DNA of 64,000 bases from Yamagishiella unicocca (Eukaryota > Chlorophyta > Chlorophyceae > Chlamydomonadales > Volvocaceae): the NCBI GenBank assembly GCA_003116995.1, contig BDSL01000192.1, positions 19,744-83,743 on the forward strand, read 5' to 3'. Both the position numbers and the translations under genes were made by a program. Shown here one piece after another: positions 22,277 through 33,420 of this stretch (the stretch's first letter is position 1; each line of letters opens with the position of its first letter). The notes beneath the pieces are model-generated. The model saw nothing but the letters and a program-made list of their open reading frames with translations, ran no database searches and was not told the origin of the DNA.

Positions 22277-22690
22277 AGTGGTTACAGTGGGCTGACCAAA
22301 AGGCAGACCAAGGGCACGTCGCCTGGCACTGAAGGAGGCGAACGAGACAGAAACCCAGCCGCCCCACCAGGGGACGAGAAAAACAAGACGCAAGGGAAAA
22401 ACCCTGCCACCACGCAGCAGGGGCTGATCACGAACCCCCATCCATGTCGTCCAGCCCCCCCCACATAAGGCGACTTGAAACTACCCGAAAAAAAGGGGGC
22501 CGAGGCCCCCCAGCGGCCCAATCCTTCCGGGGAAGCCCCAACGCTGCAAGCCCCCGAAACCTCCACCAACCCACGGCGGACGGCACAATCCTGGATACTA
22601 AACCCAGGGCCACCAGCCCCCAACCTCTTCAGGGCCGCAGCCATAAACCGGCGCCCAATTGCCGTGGCAGTAACGGCCATGTGTCGTAAG
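22277..22690 (-). mobile_element. LINE 3' fragment with tail, minus strand
   Basis: The minus strand carries the extreme ORF2 C-terminus (GRRFMAAALKRLGAGG, then PEGLGRWGA) and a degraded 3' tail at 22277-22335 (GTGGGCTGACC..., CGCCTGGCACTGA). Dead remnant. Confidence 0.65.
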
Positions 22691-22883
22691 ATCGACTTCA
22701 GCCGAACGTAGCGAAGCCGATGCCATACATACGGCTCACACCCAATCCAATCAAGTCGATGCCTTACATACAACCCGCTACGCGTTTAGTAGGGCCTAAG
22801 CCGTGATGCGTGCTAGTGAAGGCCGTACTACCGGCCTCCATGCTCGCTTTTATCTTAATTTCGTCGCTGGATCGATCGGAGGT

Positions 22884-25800
22884 TCACGGCTCGAGGGGGC
22901 AGCGCACGAGTAGCAGTCCGTCGGTCCCCTTGCGCGGCTTGAGCGCCGGGAAGGATGCGCACTTTTGCAGCATGGCGGGGTCCTCCAATCGGTAGTCGAA
23001 ACGGCGCAGCAGCATCGACAGCAGCAGCTTAACCTGGAAGGAGATAGGGCGTGAAGGTGCCATAAGGGGGCGTTAGCTGTTAGCCTGTGTGGCAGTTGCT
23101 GGCAGTTGTGGAATCCGCTGGGGCGAGCGCGTCGTGTGGAACTGGTAGGACGCGCAGGGCGCCCCAGTTGCACGAGGTTCGGTCCTGACGTAGGAGGCTG
23201 CTGCTGGATAGCAGAATGTTTGGGCCCCGGTCGCGAGGAGGGATGGGCAAAGTTGATGCTGATGAGTGACAGGAGTAGTTTTGCGGAGAAGTTAGTCCGG
23301 GGCGAGCTAGGCGCACCAGCGCGCGCACCGCATCCCACGACGACGCTGCGGCAGCCAAGCAAACGGTTCCAAGCAAGCATTTTACGGCGGCATCTTGCAC
23401 AGCTATGTGGCGGCATCTTGCACAGCTATATGATGGCATCTTGCACAGCTATATGATGGCATCTTGCACAGCTATATGGTGGCATCTTGCACAGGGAAGG
23501 AAGTTAACCTCGTCGGTTGAGACCCCGTTGCGAGCCAGCGCACAGCTGCCCGCGATCCCCCGCAACGCACCACCCTCCTCCACAGCCCAAACCACGCACT
23601 CTAGCCGGTCCAGTATCCCGGCCCCCCAACCCCACTCCAATGCCTTCGCCCCCGCCGATGCTCACCTCCATCAGCGCCACGTGCTGCCCCAGACACAGAT
23701 GCAGGCCCCCGCCAAACACCGCAAACTGCTTGGGCCGCGTCTCCTCGCTCAGCCACCTCTCCGGGCGGAAGGCCTCGAGGAAGCGCGACGCGTAGTCCAT
23801 GTGGGCCGGCAGACCCGTGGGTCCGCACGTGGCGCGCGCCAGCATCTCGCGGCCTTCCCGCGTGTCCAGGCCCGGTGGCCGACGTGACTGCCGCTCCCCT
23901 GGCGGGCCCGCCTTGTCGTCCGGCCGGAGCGAGAAGCTCCGAACCCACCCCGAGCCTGGTTCCGGAGCCAGGGTTCGCGGCAGCACGGCCGGGTCGCTGC
24001 AGTGGATGAGGTGCGTGCTCCAAAACACGACGCCGCCTCGGGGTATGACTGCGCCATCCACCTTCGGTCGCAAGGATGAGGTGGAAGCAAGAGGAAGCAA
24101 GGACGTCATCAGGCACGGCGTGGGCATGGGTGGAAAGGGAAGCCCGGGTGGTGTGGGTTGGGAGGAGGGAAATGGTGTGGGGCGGATGGGGTGTTGTGAG
24201 GAAAGCCCGGTAAAGTACGAGGGACGGATGGGGTGGCATAAAAACCGCTTACACGACAGGGACAGGATAGTTGGCGCATGGTCGTCGGACACCTATTTTG
24301 TGGAGTGGGGGCGCTCACCCAAAACCCACATGGGGATCCAAAGGATCAGTTATTTGTGCCCTGCCTCTGACCCCACCCTAGCTGCCCGCTTGCCTGAACG
24401 TCGCGCTTGGCGACGCGGAAGCCGCCGATGGATGGCAACATGAGGCGGAGCGTCTCCTGGGGCGGGGTTGGGCCGTTGGCGTCGGGCCAACAGCGCAAAC
24501 ACGCAAGGGTCGTTGAACCGGGGCGGGCGTTCATTCGGTGGCGCGATGGTGGCGTGACACCCGGAGGGTGGAAAGGGAGATCCCGGAGATCCCGGAGGGT
24601 GGAAAGGGAGATCCCGGAGATCCCGGAGGGTGGAAAGGGAGATCCCGGAGAGATGGGGCGAGCGGGTATATGTCTAAGGGCGTATGTGCGTCTGGGAACC
24701 TGCCTGGGAACCTGCCTGGGAACCCGTCTGCAGATAGACCCGCCGGGATGCTGTGCACAGACGCCAGGTCGGTCTCAGGCGTGCCGGCCATGTATCGGGG
24801 TGCGTGGGTTGATGTGTGTTTCGCACATACTTATGCGTGAGTGAAGTACTCAAGGAGTATGGCCACTACTCGCTTCTGCGTCCTAAACGTAAGCGTTTTC
24901 TCCTCCCTCGATACATTAAGTAGTCATGCTGTCCAAACCCACTACCCGTTGCCTATCGCTCCTTGTCATTGGCAACACACATGCGGCCCCCGCCGGGCCC
25001 AAGTGTGTCCTCCAAAACACACAGACTGGGTGGATAGCGCACCTTGACAACCGCATCCAGGTACGGCAGCTCGGCCAGCACGCCGTACGACAAGTCGTCC
25101 CCGTGCTTGCGCATGGCCTGCACGGGCGGCATGTGGGGCGGGGGGGGAGACTCGGGGTAGCCCCGTCTGGCAGAATGCGGCAGATGGGCCCAACTACTTC
25201 CAGCTGGACGTTGGGTAAAGCCGCCTCCACCGGAAGCATAATAAAACAGCGTACAAAAGCACCTCTGCGGGTAACCCCCCTCCCTGGAGCTCCAACCGCA
25301 CCTCGCGCTGCTCCTCCTGCAGCCGCGCGCGCGCATCGTACGACAGCGCTGTGGCTGAGATGGCGGCGAAGAAGAGGTGGCGCGACGTTTCGTCTACCGC
25401 CACGACGGTGCCCAGCGCCCGCTCGAAGATCTGCTCGCTGCTCAATGCCAGCTCGCCGCGGAACGGCAAGGCGCTGGCTATCTGCACGCAGAAGCGCATA
25501 CACACACATACACACATACACACACGAGCGCATTGTGCGGGTCGTGACGGTAGTTCGTTGCTCTCACGGTCGAGCGGTGCCACGTTATGGTTCATTCTGC
25601 CCCAGCCGGCGAGGTTCCCGCGCACCCACCTGCGCCTCCAGCATCCTCATAGCTGGTGCTGCCTCCGCGCCGGCAGCAGCAGCCCGAGGACGCAGCGCCG
25701 ACTCCCCCCCTGCCGCCGCCTCCTCGCCCTGCTGCTCGGCGCCGTCAGCTGAGCCCTGTGCGGCAGCGGCCGCCGCCTCAGCGCTGGCCTGCAATGAACC

Positions 25801-28800
25801 GCCGGGTGCACCAACAACGTGTGTGGCTGCCACGACTCTTCCGGCGCCTCCACCTGTGTACCTCGCTCATTCGTCAAGCCAGTAAACGCATAGTGGCGCA
25901 CGCTGCAGCGCAGAGGAGGTTTGATGGCCCCCAGGACGCGAGGGGTGTTTGATGGCCTCTTGCACCGCACGGTGCCCGCCGGCTTCATAGCGCCTCCGAC
26001 AAAACTAGGTCGGAAGGTTGCGACCACCAGTGAACAAGGCATGCCACATTCAATCCTGACCATGGCACGCTTTTCAGATCCCCACGTCGAGGGCCACCCA
26101 TCACTGACAACCCGAACCGGCCGGTGGCCCGGCACTTATCCACCCACTGCCGACCCACTACATGCCCGCCACCCACCCACCCACTCACCCACCCACCCAC
26201 CCACTCACCCACCCACCCACCCACCCGCTCACCCACCCACCCGCTCACCCACCCACCCACCCACCCGCTCACCCACCCACCCACCCACCCACCCGCTCAC
26301 CCACCCACCCACCCACCCACCCACCCACCCACCCGCTCACCCACCCACCCACCCACCCGCTCACCCACCCGCTCACCCACCCATCGCCGACCCACTAGGC
26401 GCGCGGCGAAACATCCCCTGCCCGCCCGCCACACCTTGGCAGACAGCTTGGCCTCCAGCTCCGCAACCTCCGCCTTCACTCCGGGCCACAGCAGCTGCAT
26501 CAGCTGCCGCCGCGCGCGCAGTGCCCGGTAGATCGCGGTGCCCGGCAGCACCACCGGTAAGCCGTACAGCCCGTCCAGCACGGTCCTGAACAGGCTCCGC
26601 ACCAGGGCCTTGTCCTCGGCGGCTGGTGGCAGCGGCAGGCCGGTCATCACGTCCAGCGCCACGTCCAGAGACAACGCCGCGCTCTAGATGGAGGAGCGCG
26701 TTGGGGTAACAGCAGTGGTTTGGCTAACAGCAGTGGTTTGGGTAACAGCAGTGGTTTGGGTAACAGCAGTGGTTTGGGTAACAGCAGGGGTTTGGGTAAC
26801 AGCAGTGGTTTGGGTAACAGCAGGGGTTTGGGTAACAGCAGTGGTTTGGGTAACAGCAGGGTTTGGGTATTAGCAGAGTTCAGCAGTGGTTTGGGTAACA
26901 GCAGGGTTTGGGTATTAGCAGAGTTCAGCAGTGGTTTGGGTAACAGCAGTGGTTTGGGTAACAGCAGTGGTTTGGGTAACAGCAGTGGTTTGGGTAACAG
27001 CAGTGGTTTGGGTAACAGCAGTGGTTTGGGTAACAGCAGTGGTTTGGGTAACAGCAGGGGTTTGGGTAACAGCAGTGGTTTGGGTAACAGCAGGGTTTGG
27101 GTACTAGTAGAGTCCAGCAGGGTTTGGGTAACAGCAGGGTTTGAGTAACAGCAGGAGTAGTAAGTGTAGGTGTGTGGGCGTTCGGATGTGGATCTACCGG
27201 CACCGAGGAATGAAGCAGACCCACGGGGGCGTCCGTCATCGCGACAGCTAACCCTTCCCAGGCCGTGCCGTCAGGGCGGCATGCGTGTGTGTGCCGCCCT
27301 CATCCGTACGGCATCACGTTGTACACAACGTAGCCGTTGCACTTGTGCGGTGTTGGCGACCAGGCGCTCCGTCCTCGTCTAGTCACCCCCCCCCCTCGCG
27401 GGGGGGGGTGACTGGCGGCGCGGCGCGGCTTCGGCCTCCTCTCCTGGACGACCGCGGACCTTCTCTGGTAATGACCGGCTTCCTCACGCATCTGGTCGGT
27501 ATTCGGGCGGGTCGGGACTGGGACTCCGACTAGGACTGGGACTGGGACCGGAACGCGATGTCCGCTCTCCCATAGCGCACCAACTCCCACAGTTCTCCTG
27601 CTAGCGCCCAAAACCGGTTCTGCGAAAAGTTTACGTGCGTCGCGCGGGGTCCTCGCTTCCTTTCGTCTCGCCGTAGCCGATATAGCTTAGCCGCCAAAGG
27701 TCATATTACGACCTTCGGCTTTCGTATCCCCAACCCAGTTCTCCCGCATGCATCTCAAAACTTCTGTTTTAAACGATTTTTTTCGGACATCCACGGGTTT
27801 CCCTCGAACCCCTCGCGCCCTGCCTGGCTTACCGCTTGCGCCAGCTGTATGCGGCCGTGCTGCTCCCACGAGTCGAGGTGGCGGGCCATCACGGCGGCGA
27901 GGGGCGGCATGATGTGAGCCGCCACCGCAGCAGGGCTGAGCGCCTGCCCCAGCTTGCGGCGCTGCGGCGCATGCAGGGAGCACCGGGGCAATCGGTAGGT
28001 GTGGGGGCTCACTGCAGTGGCGGTTGGTTCCAACCGTTGCTTGGGAAGCTGAGGCCGCCACTCGGTAGGTGGCGCAACCCCCGTCCACTCCTTCCTCCCT
28101 CCCTCCCTCCCTCCCAAGTCCCCGATGCGCACGCACTTCCGCCCTCTCTGCCTCCCTCCCGTGTCGCCCACACGGTATCGTACGAACTACTTTGTTGGCG
28201 GTCCGGCCGCACGCGCATGCCACACGCCACGACGGGATCACCAGTACGGCATGTGACGTCACGCAAAATGTACGACCAGCCAGGCATTCATCGCACGTGA
28301 CCGTCGACAGCGGCCCTGGTTGCGCACAGCGGCACAAGCCCCCCGCACCCTGCCAGCAATGGCGGCGGTGTTGGTGGAGGTGAGAGCGCCAGTCCAGCGC
28401 CCGGCTGGGGGCCTTGTCATCCATCTCCCAAGCCCCACCCCGGCCCACCCCCACCCCCACCCCCACCACGTCGCACCCCCGGCCTCACAAAGAAGCTGTG
28501 CTGCTGCGCGTTCTGCATATGTCGGATGTCGGTTATGAGCAGAGAGAAAGTCTTTCCGGGTGCCTGAGTGGACGGCATGCAGCAGCAGGACGGGAGGGCG
28601 GCAGCGGGGGTTGAGGAGCGAGGAGGCGGAGGGCGGCGGAGCAGCGCGCGTTGATGTTGGGGAAGGAGGAGGGCCGGGGCGTTGGTGATGTTGGCACCCT
28701 GTCGGCCTCCACGAATGGGACAGCATCCACGTGCCTCTCTAGCCGATGCGTGTGCCTATACGACCGGGGGGTCCCTCCTCAACACAGTCGTCGTCGACGC

Positions 28801-29260
28801 ACCGGGTCCCTTCCTCAACACAGCCGTCGTCGACCCGCTACGGCCCACCTGGCGCCAATCATACAATGCCGGATCCACTCCCCGCCGCCCATCGACAACG
28901 CCCCATTGCTCATCAGAGCAGCGAGCGACTCACGAAAAAGTCAAACGCCTCGTAGTTGGACCACACCGACCGGAGAGCCGCCGGAGTCCCCACCACGTAG
29001 ACCTGGTAACCGAGGAGGTTCGTCCGAAACAATCCGCCGAAACGTATCCAGCGACTCCACATGTACTTTGTGGGAGACTGGAAGAGCTGAAGGGTTTCGC
29101 CAACAAACGGTAGCACGAACGCGGGTCCGGGCAGGCCGCCCTTGCCCAAACGGCTGCGAAGCCATGGCCAAAGGTACGTGAATATGATAGCTGCGGCAAG
29201 GCTTTGCATGGCTAGGCCAATTGTAGGTAGCAGTTCGCGCCATTGTCCCTGGATAGCCAT
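22884..29260 (-). CDS. Cytochrome P450 monooxygenase
   Basis: Exons (minus): 28934-29260, 27833-27961, 26435-26683, 25630-25788, 25302-25481, 25043-25117, 24394-24456, 23666-24061, 22884-23033 (TGA). One short exon between the first two is not located, and the second exon may start further 5'. Placed junctions are phase 0; total about 590 residues, longer than the usual 500. The Met at 29260 precedes a membrane anchor and the LPGP hinge. Visible: VVLPGTAIYRALRARR, I-helix VDETS, K-helix ETLR, PERW, and the heme loop FGGGLHLCLGQ with the Cys ligand. The layout resembles the CYP85 clan. An extra segment of about 60 residues sits between the beta strand after the K-helix and PERW, and an Ala-rich loop fills exon 25630-25788. 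The intron after 24394 appears to have a GC donor. It would be ER-bound, using NADPH-P450 reductase; substrate unknown. Confidence 0.85.
23386..23497. repeat. 23-bp minisatellite, about 5 copies
   Basis: Tandem GGCATCTTGCACAGCTATAT + GAT units in the last intron of the P450 gene. Confidence 0.9.
24563..24735. repeat. Two adjacent short tandem repeats
   Basis: Three copies of an about 30-bp unit (GGAGGGTGGAAAGGGAGATC...) at about 24563-24652, then about four copies of GGAACCTGCCTG-type 12-mers at about 24695-24732, all in a P450 intron. Confidence 0.8.
26164..26398. repeat. (CCCA)n/(CCCGCTCA) satellite in P450 intron
   Basis: About 230 bases of ACCC tetramers with interspersed ACCCGCTC or ACTCACCC variants. 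It ends about 35 bases from the 3' end of exon 26435-26683 (minus strand), close to the splice donor. The PTHPPTHPP-type frame is a by-product. Confidence 0.92.
26703..27148. repeat. 18-bp minisatellite, about 24 units
   Basis: Tandem GGTAACAGCAGTGGTTTG with AGGGG, AGGG and GTATTAGCAGAGTTCAGC variants. It begins about 20 bp upstream (gene sense) of exon 26435-26683, inside the P450 intron. The unit is divisible by 3, so it opens a Gly-Leu-Gly-Asn-Ser frame that I treat as non-coding. Confidence 0.93.
27381..27413. repeat. Perfect G/C-run hairpin
   Basis: AGTCA followed by 10 C, a TCGC loop, 9 G and TGACT form a 14-bp inverted repeat with a tiny loop in a P450 intron. Confidence 0.85.
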
Positions 29261-30168
29261 TTGAGTAGTTAATAGTTATCACGATCACAAAGGTGTGTAG
29301 TTATCACGATTACAAAGATGGAAATAAAGTAAGAATGCGCTGATGTATGAATATAAACAAACATACAACTTGCATGCGGAAAAACGGTCATCATTGTTGT
29401 ACATCGTAATATCGGCAGCGTTGCTTACTCGTTTACATATGTACGTCTTGGTCGGGCGAGGAAGCTCCAATGCTGATTATGAGCTGAGCGTTAATTGAAT
29501 CCAATGGAAGCAGATGCTGCCAGTTGCCTCCGACTTTCTGTACCTTTCCCCATCCCCGCTCCCCCACATCTTGGCACCTTTATTCGAGGTCCCAGACATT
29601 TTCTCGTCGGTGATACTTGTCTCATAAGTGCCGACCCACGGGGTTCTCTCAACCCCACCTCTACCTCGCTCTACCCGCCTGCATGTTGTCCAGCTGCAGC
29701 GATATGGCGCAGGCCACCAGACCCCATAGCGTCTTGCCTGCAGCGGGCAGCCAGCACACCCCGATGGGGAACTCGAACAGCTGCGTTATCTCGATGAAGC
29801 TCATACCAGCAAACTGCACATACCTATCAATAACTTACTTGTTCGCTGTTCAGGCGCTGTCCATCTTTGCCATGACGGACAGCATGCCTGTTTCTTCAAC
29901 GCTTCTAAGAATTGCCACCGTTCCTCATGCAATAAGCAGAGGACCCTAAAACTAAAACCCTAAACCCATCCCCCCACCCGGGATGTCAAGTAGCTTGCAT
30001 CCCGGGCTGTGCTGTTGTTGTAGAGCTCGTGGCCACAATTCACCGGGTTCTGTTGGCCTCGCCAACTCCAAACCCTGAATCGCGTTGCATCTGCACCGGG
30101 CCCTGGTGTCGCGCGATTGAGCACACGGGGCGGCTGTGCCGCCGCCGACAGGCGGTCCGCCAGCGTGT
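29261..30168. other. P450 upstream region and intergenic DNA
   Basis: No gene recognised. The AT-richer stretch just upstream of 29260 presumably holds the P450 promoter. A telomere-like CCCTAAAACTAAAACCCTAA motif lies at about 29943-29964. Confidence 0.4.
29943..29968. repeat. Interstitial telomere-like motif
   Basis: CCCTAAAACTAAAACCCTAA followed by ACCC: two to three degenerate CCCTAAA(A) units. Confidence 0.5.
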
Positions 30169-30171
30169 TGT

Positions 30172-31262
30172 TGTAACGGTTACAGTGGGTTCCAGACCAA
30201 GAGGTAGAACCATCGGGCACATCGCCTGACACTGAGAAAGACGGAGGAAACAAAGACCGACATGCACCGGAACAAAGGCAAACCACCAGAACACCAAATC
30301 AACAGGCCGTAGGCACACAGAGCAGCAGCCAGTACCCCAGGGGGAATTTGCGCTAGAGGCTCCCCTATCAGGAACTGACCACCGACCAACCTAACCGACG
30401 AACCACTGAAGCGCCGCAACGATCGGGACCAGCCGCCTCTCATCCCAAAAGGCACGTACCCCTAGCAGGGCTCAACGCGCATATAAAGCCGGAGAGTAAT
30501 AAGAAGCACGGGAAACCCCGCTCCCCAAGACAAACCGGGCCGACCACGAGTCCAACAGTACCTCCGCCGGTCCCCCGCACACAAGGTGACTGGCGACAAC
30601 CCGCAAGAACGGATGCCGAGGCCCCACGGCATCCCAACCTTTCTGGGGAAGCCCCAACGCAGCAAAACCGTTACAACAAGCAAAGCCCCTCAGAAGGGCC
30701 CAAAACTCCACCACCCCACGGCGAATGGCACGATCCAGAAGACCACTGCCCGGAGTAAGAGGGGGACCACCAGCACCCACCCTTTTCAAGGCGGCGGCCA
30801 TAAACCGACGCCCCACCTCCATGGCAGTAATAGCCGCCAGGACTACTACATCCCAGACGCAGCGCTGTACCCCGGTAGGTGCTTGCACCAATCAAACTTG
30901 CGCCCGTGTCACCCCTGCACCGAGCTGGGTATCGTGTTGGGCAATCACTGCTTGAGCCACCGGGCAGAACCAAAAGTGGTGTAGGCCGGGGGTACCCGCC
31001 CCTGGATGCTCTCCAGCCGGCACACCGCACCCACAGGGGGCTGCTGCTGCCGTCCGCATATGAGAGTTCCCGAGCAGGGGATCCCATCCACAGCCAACCG
31101 CCACCACCCCTCCTTATAGGCAGGCTCCCACTTCATGCCGGACCAGAGCCGCCGAAACACTTGCTACAGGGCATTCAAGGGCGCTGGCAGGACAGACCCG
31201 GTACCCCCAAGCGCTTCGCGCACAAACATCTCATGCGCGCGAACTCGACCAGTTGCACAGCC
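30172..31262 (-). mobile_element. 5'-truncated LINE, minus strand
   Basis: The minus strand encodes the LINE ORF2 C-terminus with frameshifts (KWEPAYKEGWWRLAVDGIP, CVWDVVVLAAITAMEVGR, LPQKGWDAVGPRHPF) and ends in the palindromic 3' tail at 30172-30238. It is close to the copy at 7811-9270 and was probably a sister insertion. An 18-bp extra block at about 30665-30682 carries only the last 13 bases of the LINE tail plus a GCAAA repeat. Confidence 0.8.
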
Positions 31263-31304
31263 GTCCCGACCCGTGCCTGACTGGCGCCCCGCCTCAGCGA
31301 CAAT

Positions 31305-31514
31305 TTGCTAAGTTGGCCTTCACGCCGGTTGGCCTTCCGCCCGATTGGCCTTCCACCCGATTGGCCTTCCACCCGATTGGCCTTCCGCCCGATTGGCCTT
31401 CCGCCCGATCGATTGGCCTTCCACCCGATTAGCCTTCCGCCCGATTGGCCTTCCGCCCGATTGGCCTTCCACCCGATTGGCCTCCCACCTGCCCTATTGG
31501 CCTTCCACTCTTTT
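31305..31514. repeat. 16-bp minisatellite, about 12-13 copies
   Basis: Tandem TTGGCCTTCCACCCGA/TTGGCCTTCCGCCCGA units immediately beyond the 5' end of the LINE fragment. One unit has a 4-bp GATC-type insertion. Confidence 0.9.
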
Positions 31515-31694
31515 GTCCTTTAAGGGGTCCAAGTGCGGGCTCTTGTAACGGTATTAGCTCCTTGGTCAAACGCTTCCAGCGACCCATAACTGGTCCTCCG
31601 GCCTTAGCGGGAAGTTTGGATGCTCCGGCTTGATCTTGTTCCTTTGACCCTTTCGGGTGGAATTCTATCGCTATAGAAGCTGCTACGATGCATG

Positions 31695-32400
31695 TCACGC
31701 GTCTGACCCTTGAACGAGTAAACTATTGCCCGAAAGAGGGCGTCGTCTTCGTGCGTTGGGGACTTGGGTGAAGTCGTCTGTTCTCCGTTTCTCCCTCATG
31801 TACTGTCGTACTCGAGTTGGCCGAGCACGTGGACCAGCAAAGATGGTGCCCTGTTGGGTCCAGGCGGTGGCGAGGCTGATTCCATTTTCACTGGTGGCTG
31901 TGAGGACCTGTGGGATAGCCGCGACCGGGATCTCTAGGCCCACAGCTGAGATATGGACTACTCCTCGTTCGGTGCCGACCACATTCTGATGCGTCTTCCT
32001 CCGGCTCACACCTCCTCCGGCTCCCACCACATTCTGATTCGTCTTCCTCCGACTTGGGAAAGCGGTGAGGATGCCGGTGTCCACGCCTGCCTTGCGTAGC
32101 TGTTCAAACAGCTGGTTGACAAGATCACTGAAGGTGGCAGGAATTGTTATCTTGCTATCCTTGGCCATCTGCAGGTTGTCAGTCTTTCCCCACAGTACGC
32201 CGTGTAAGAACATGGGGCGGCTTGCTGGTTCCTCAGAGCTGTGGCAGCCAGTGAATTGTTTTCGGACACGTAAGCCAGTACTGTATCTGGATTTAATACA
32301 TAATTATCACCTCGAGGAGGAACCTGACGAGGAGGGACCTGTGGGATAGCCACAGGTCCCGCCGGGATCTCTAGGCCCAGAACTGAGATATGGACTACTG
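31695..32400 (-). other. Decayed unrecognised ORF with internal duplications
   Basis: The minus-strand frame 31695-32213 reads as plausible protein (KITIPATFSDLVNQLFEQL) and can be extended upstream with one frameshift (AYVSENNSLAATALRNQQAA). A 60-bp segment encoding GLEIP...AIPQV occurs twice (about 31909-31968 and 32335-32400), and a 52-bp tandem duplication lies at about 31979-32052. I do not recognise the family. Probably a degenerate mobile-element gene. Confidence 0.35.
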
Positions 32401-32440
32401 GCCATATCAATAGAGGCGGGCAGCGGCCCAGCCAAGGATG

Positions 32441-33420
32441 GCAGCCATACATGTGGACACCATTGCCGTGATTCTGGAAAAGAACCCCAAGCTCCGGCCC
32501 ACCACCTCCTTTGCCCTCTTCAAGAACCTGCTGACGCCAGGGCAACTGTCGAGCACCCACAGACATCGTGCTGGAGGCCCTAAAACGTAAGCACCACCAA
32601 CAACTTATGCTGAAAGGCAAACCAGACACACACCCTGTGCCTGCAACCCACCTAAGGCACACCGGCACTAACCCCCAGACAGACACCCACCACAACACCT
32701 ATGTCCATAAGTGCAAACTGTTGGCAAATGAAAATGCTAACCCTCAGGCAACCGCCCCTGCTGCCCACCTCCTGCGCTCCTGGCCAACCCAGCATCAGGT
32801 ACTAACAAGCCAGCAGAACGGACAGCTGCGCTCTACAATGCCCTCTGCTCATAGGAGGTCGCACTGCTGGACTTCCATGCTTGGAGGCTCGGTGAGCCCT
32901 TTATGAAACATATGGCAGATGTTGGCATACCCCCGGCTGTCCAGAAGGAGGCCTGGGTCATTGAATTCTCCACCCTGGCGATTCACGAGCTTTTCGAGAG
33001 CTATGGGGAGGTGGTGCTGGCCACACCCCAGGCAACGGTGCGGATTGTGAGGCTCTCTGTCTACCCCACTGGCCGCAAGCTGAACATGGGGAGCACCTGC
33101 TACCAGCAGTTTGCTAAAGTCCTGGAAGGTGTGCCGCAGCTCGTCTCGCATAGCACGCTGCACGTCCGCACTCCAGGCGCATGTCTCCCGCCTCCCAAAG
33201 CTGGGCTGTGGTACTCAGCCAGTTCGCAGCCAAATCAGCGGCAGCAGCTCAGGCCGTACAGGGCCTTGAGGATGGCACCAACCTCATGCACCCCGCCTCC
33301 CCCCACTACGAAGGGGTTGTGCGGTCATGGTACCACAGCGCGCCGGAAGCGCTGTTGAACACCCTGTGTGTAGAGACCCCGCAGAAAGGAATCCTCTACA
33401 CTGTAGGAGAGGCACCCGCT
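32441..33420 (+). pseudogene. Unrecognised frameshifted ORF
   Basis: The plus strand has three open stretches of natural-looking composition in different frames: AAIHVDTIAVILEKNPKLRP (about 32441-32540), HMADVGIPPAVQKEAWVIEF (in 32903-33170) and QAVQGLEDGTNLMHPASPHY (in 33181-33400). They would join only through frameshifts or introns I cannot place. No family recognised. It sits in repeat-rich DNA, so a dead transposon gene is the simplest guess. Confidence 0.3.

Noticed and set aside
26124..26531. PTHPPTHPP-rich plus-strand ORFs
   Set aside because: They translate a CCCA satellite within a minus-strand P450 intron and overlap the P450 exon in antisense. No independent coding evidence.
26720..27148. 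GLGNSSGLGNSS repeat ORF
   Set aside because: Produced by the 18-bp intronic minisatellite, whose unit length is divisible by three. No start context, flanking domain or conservation signal.
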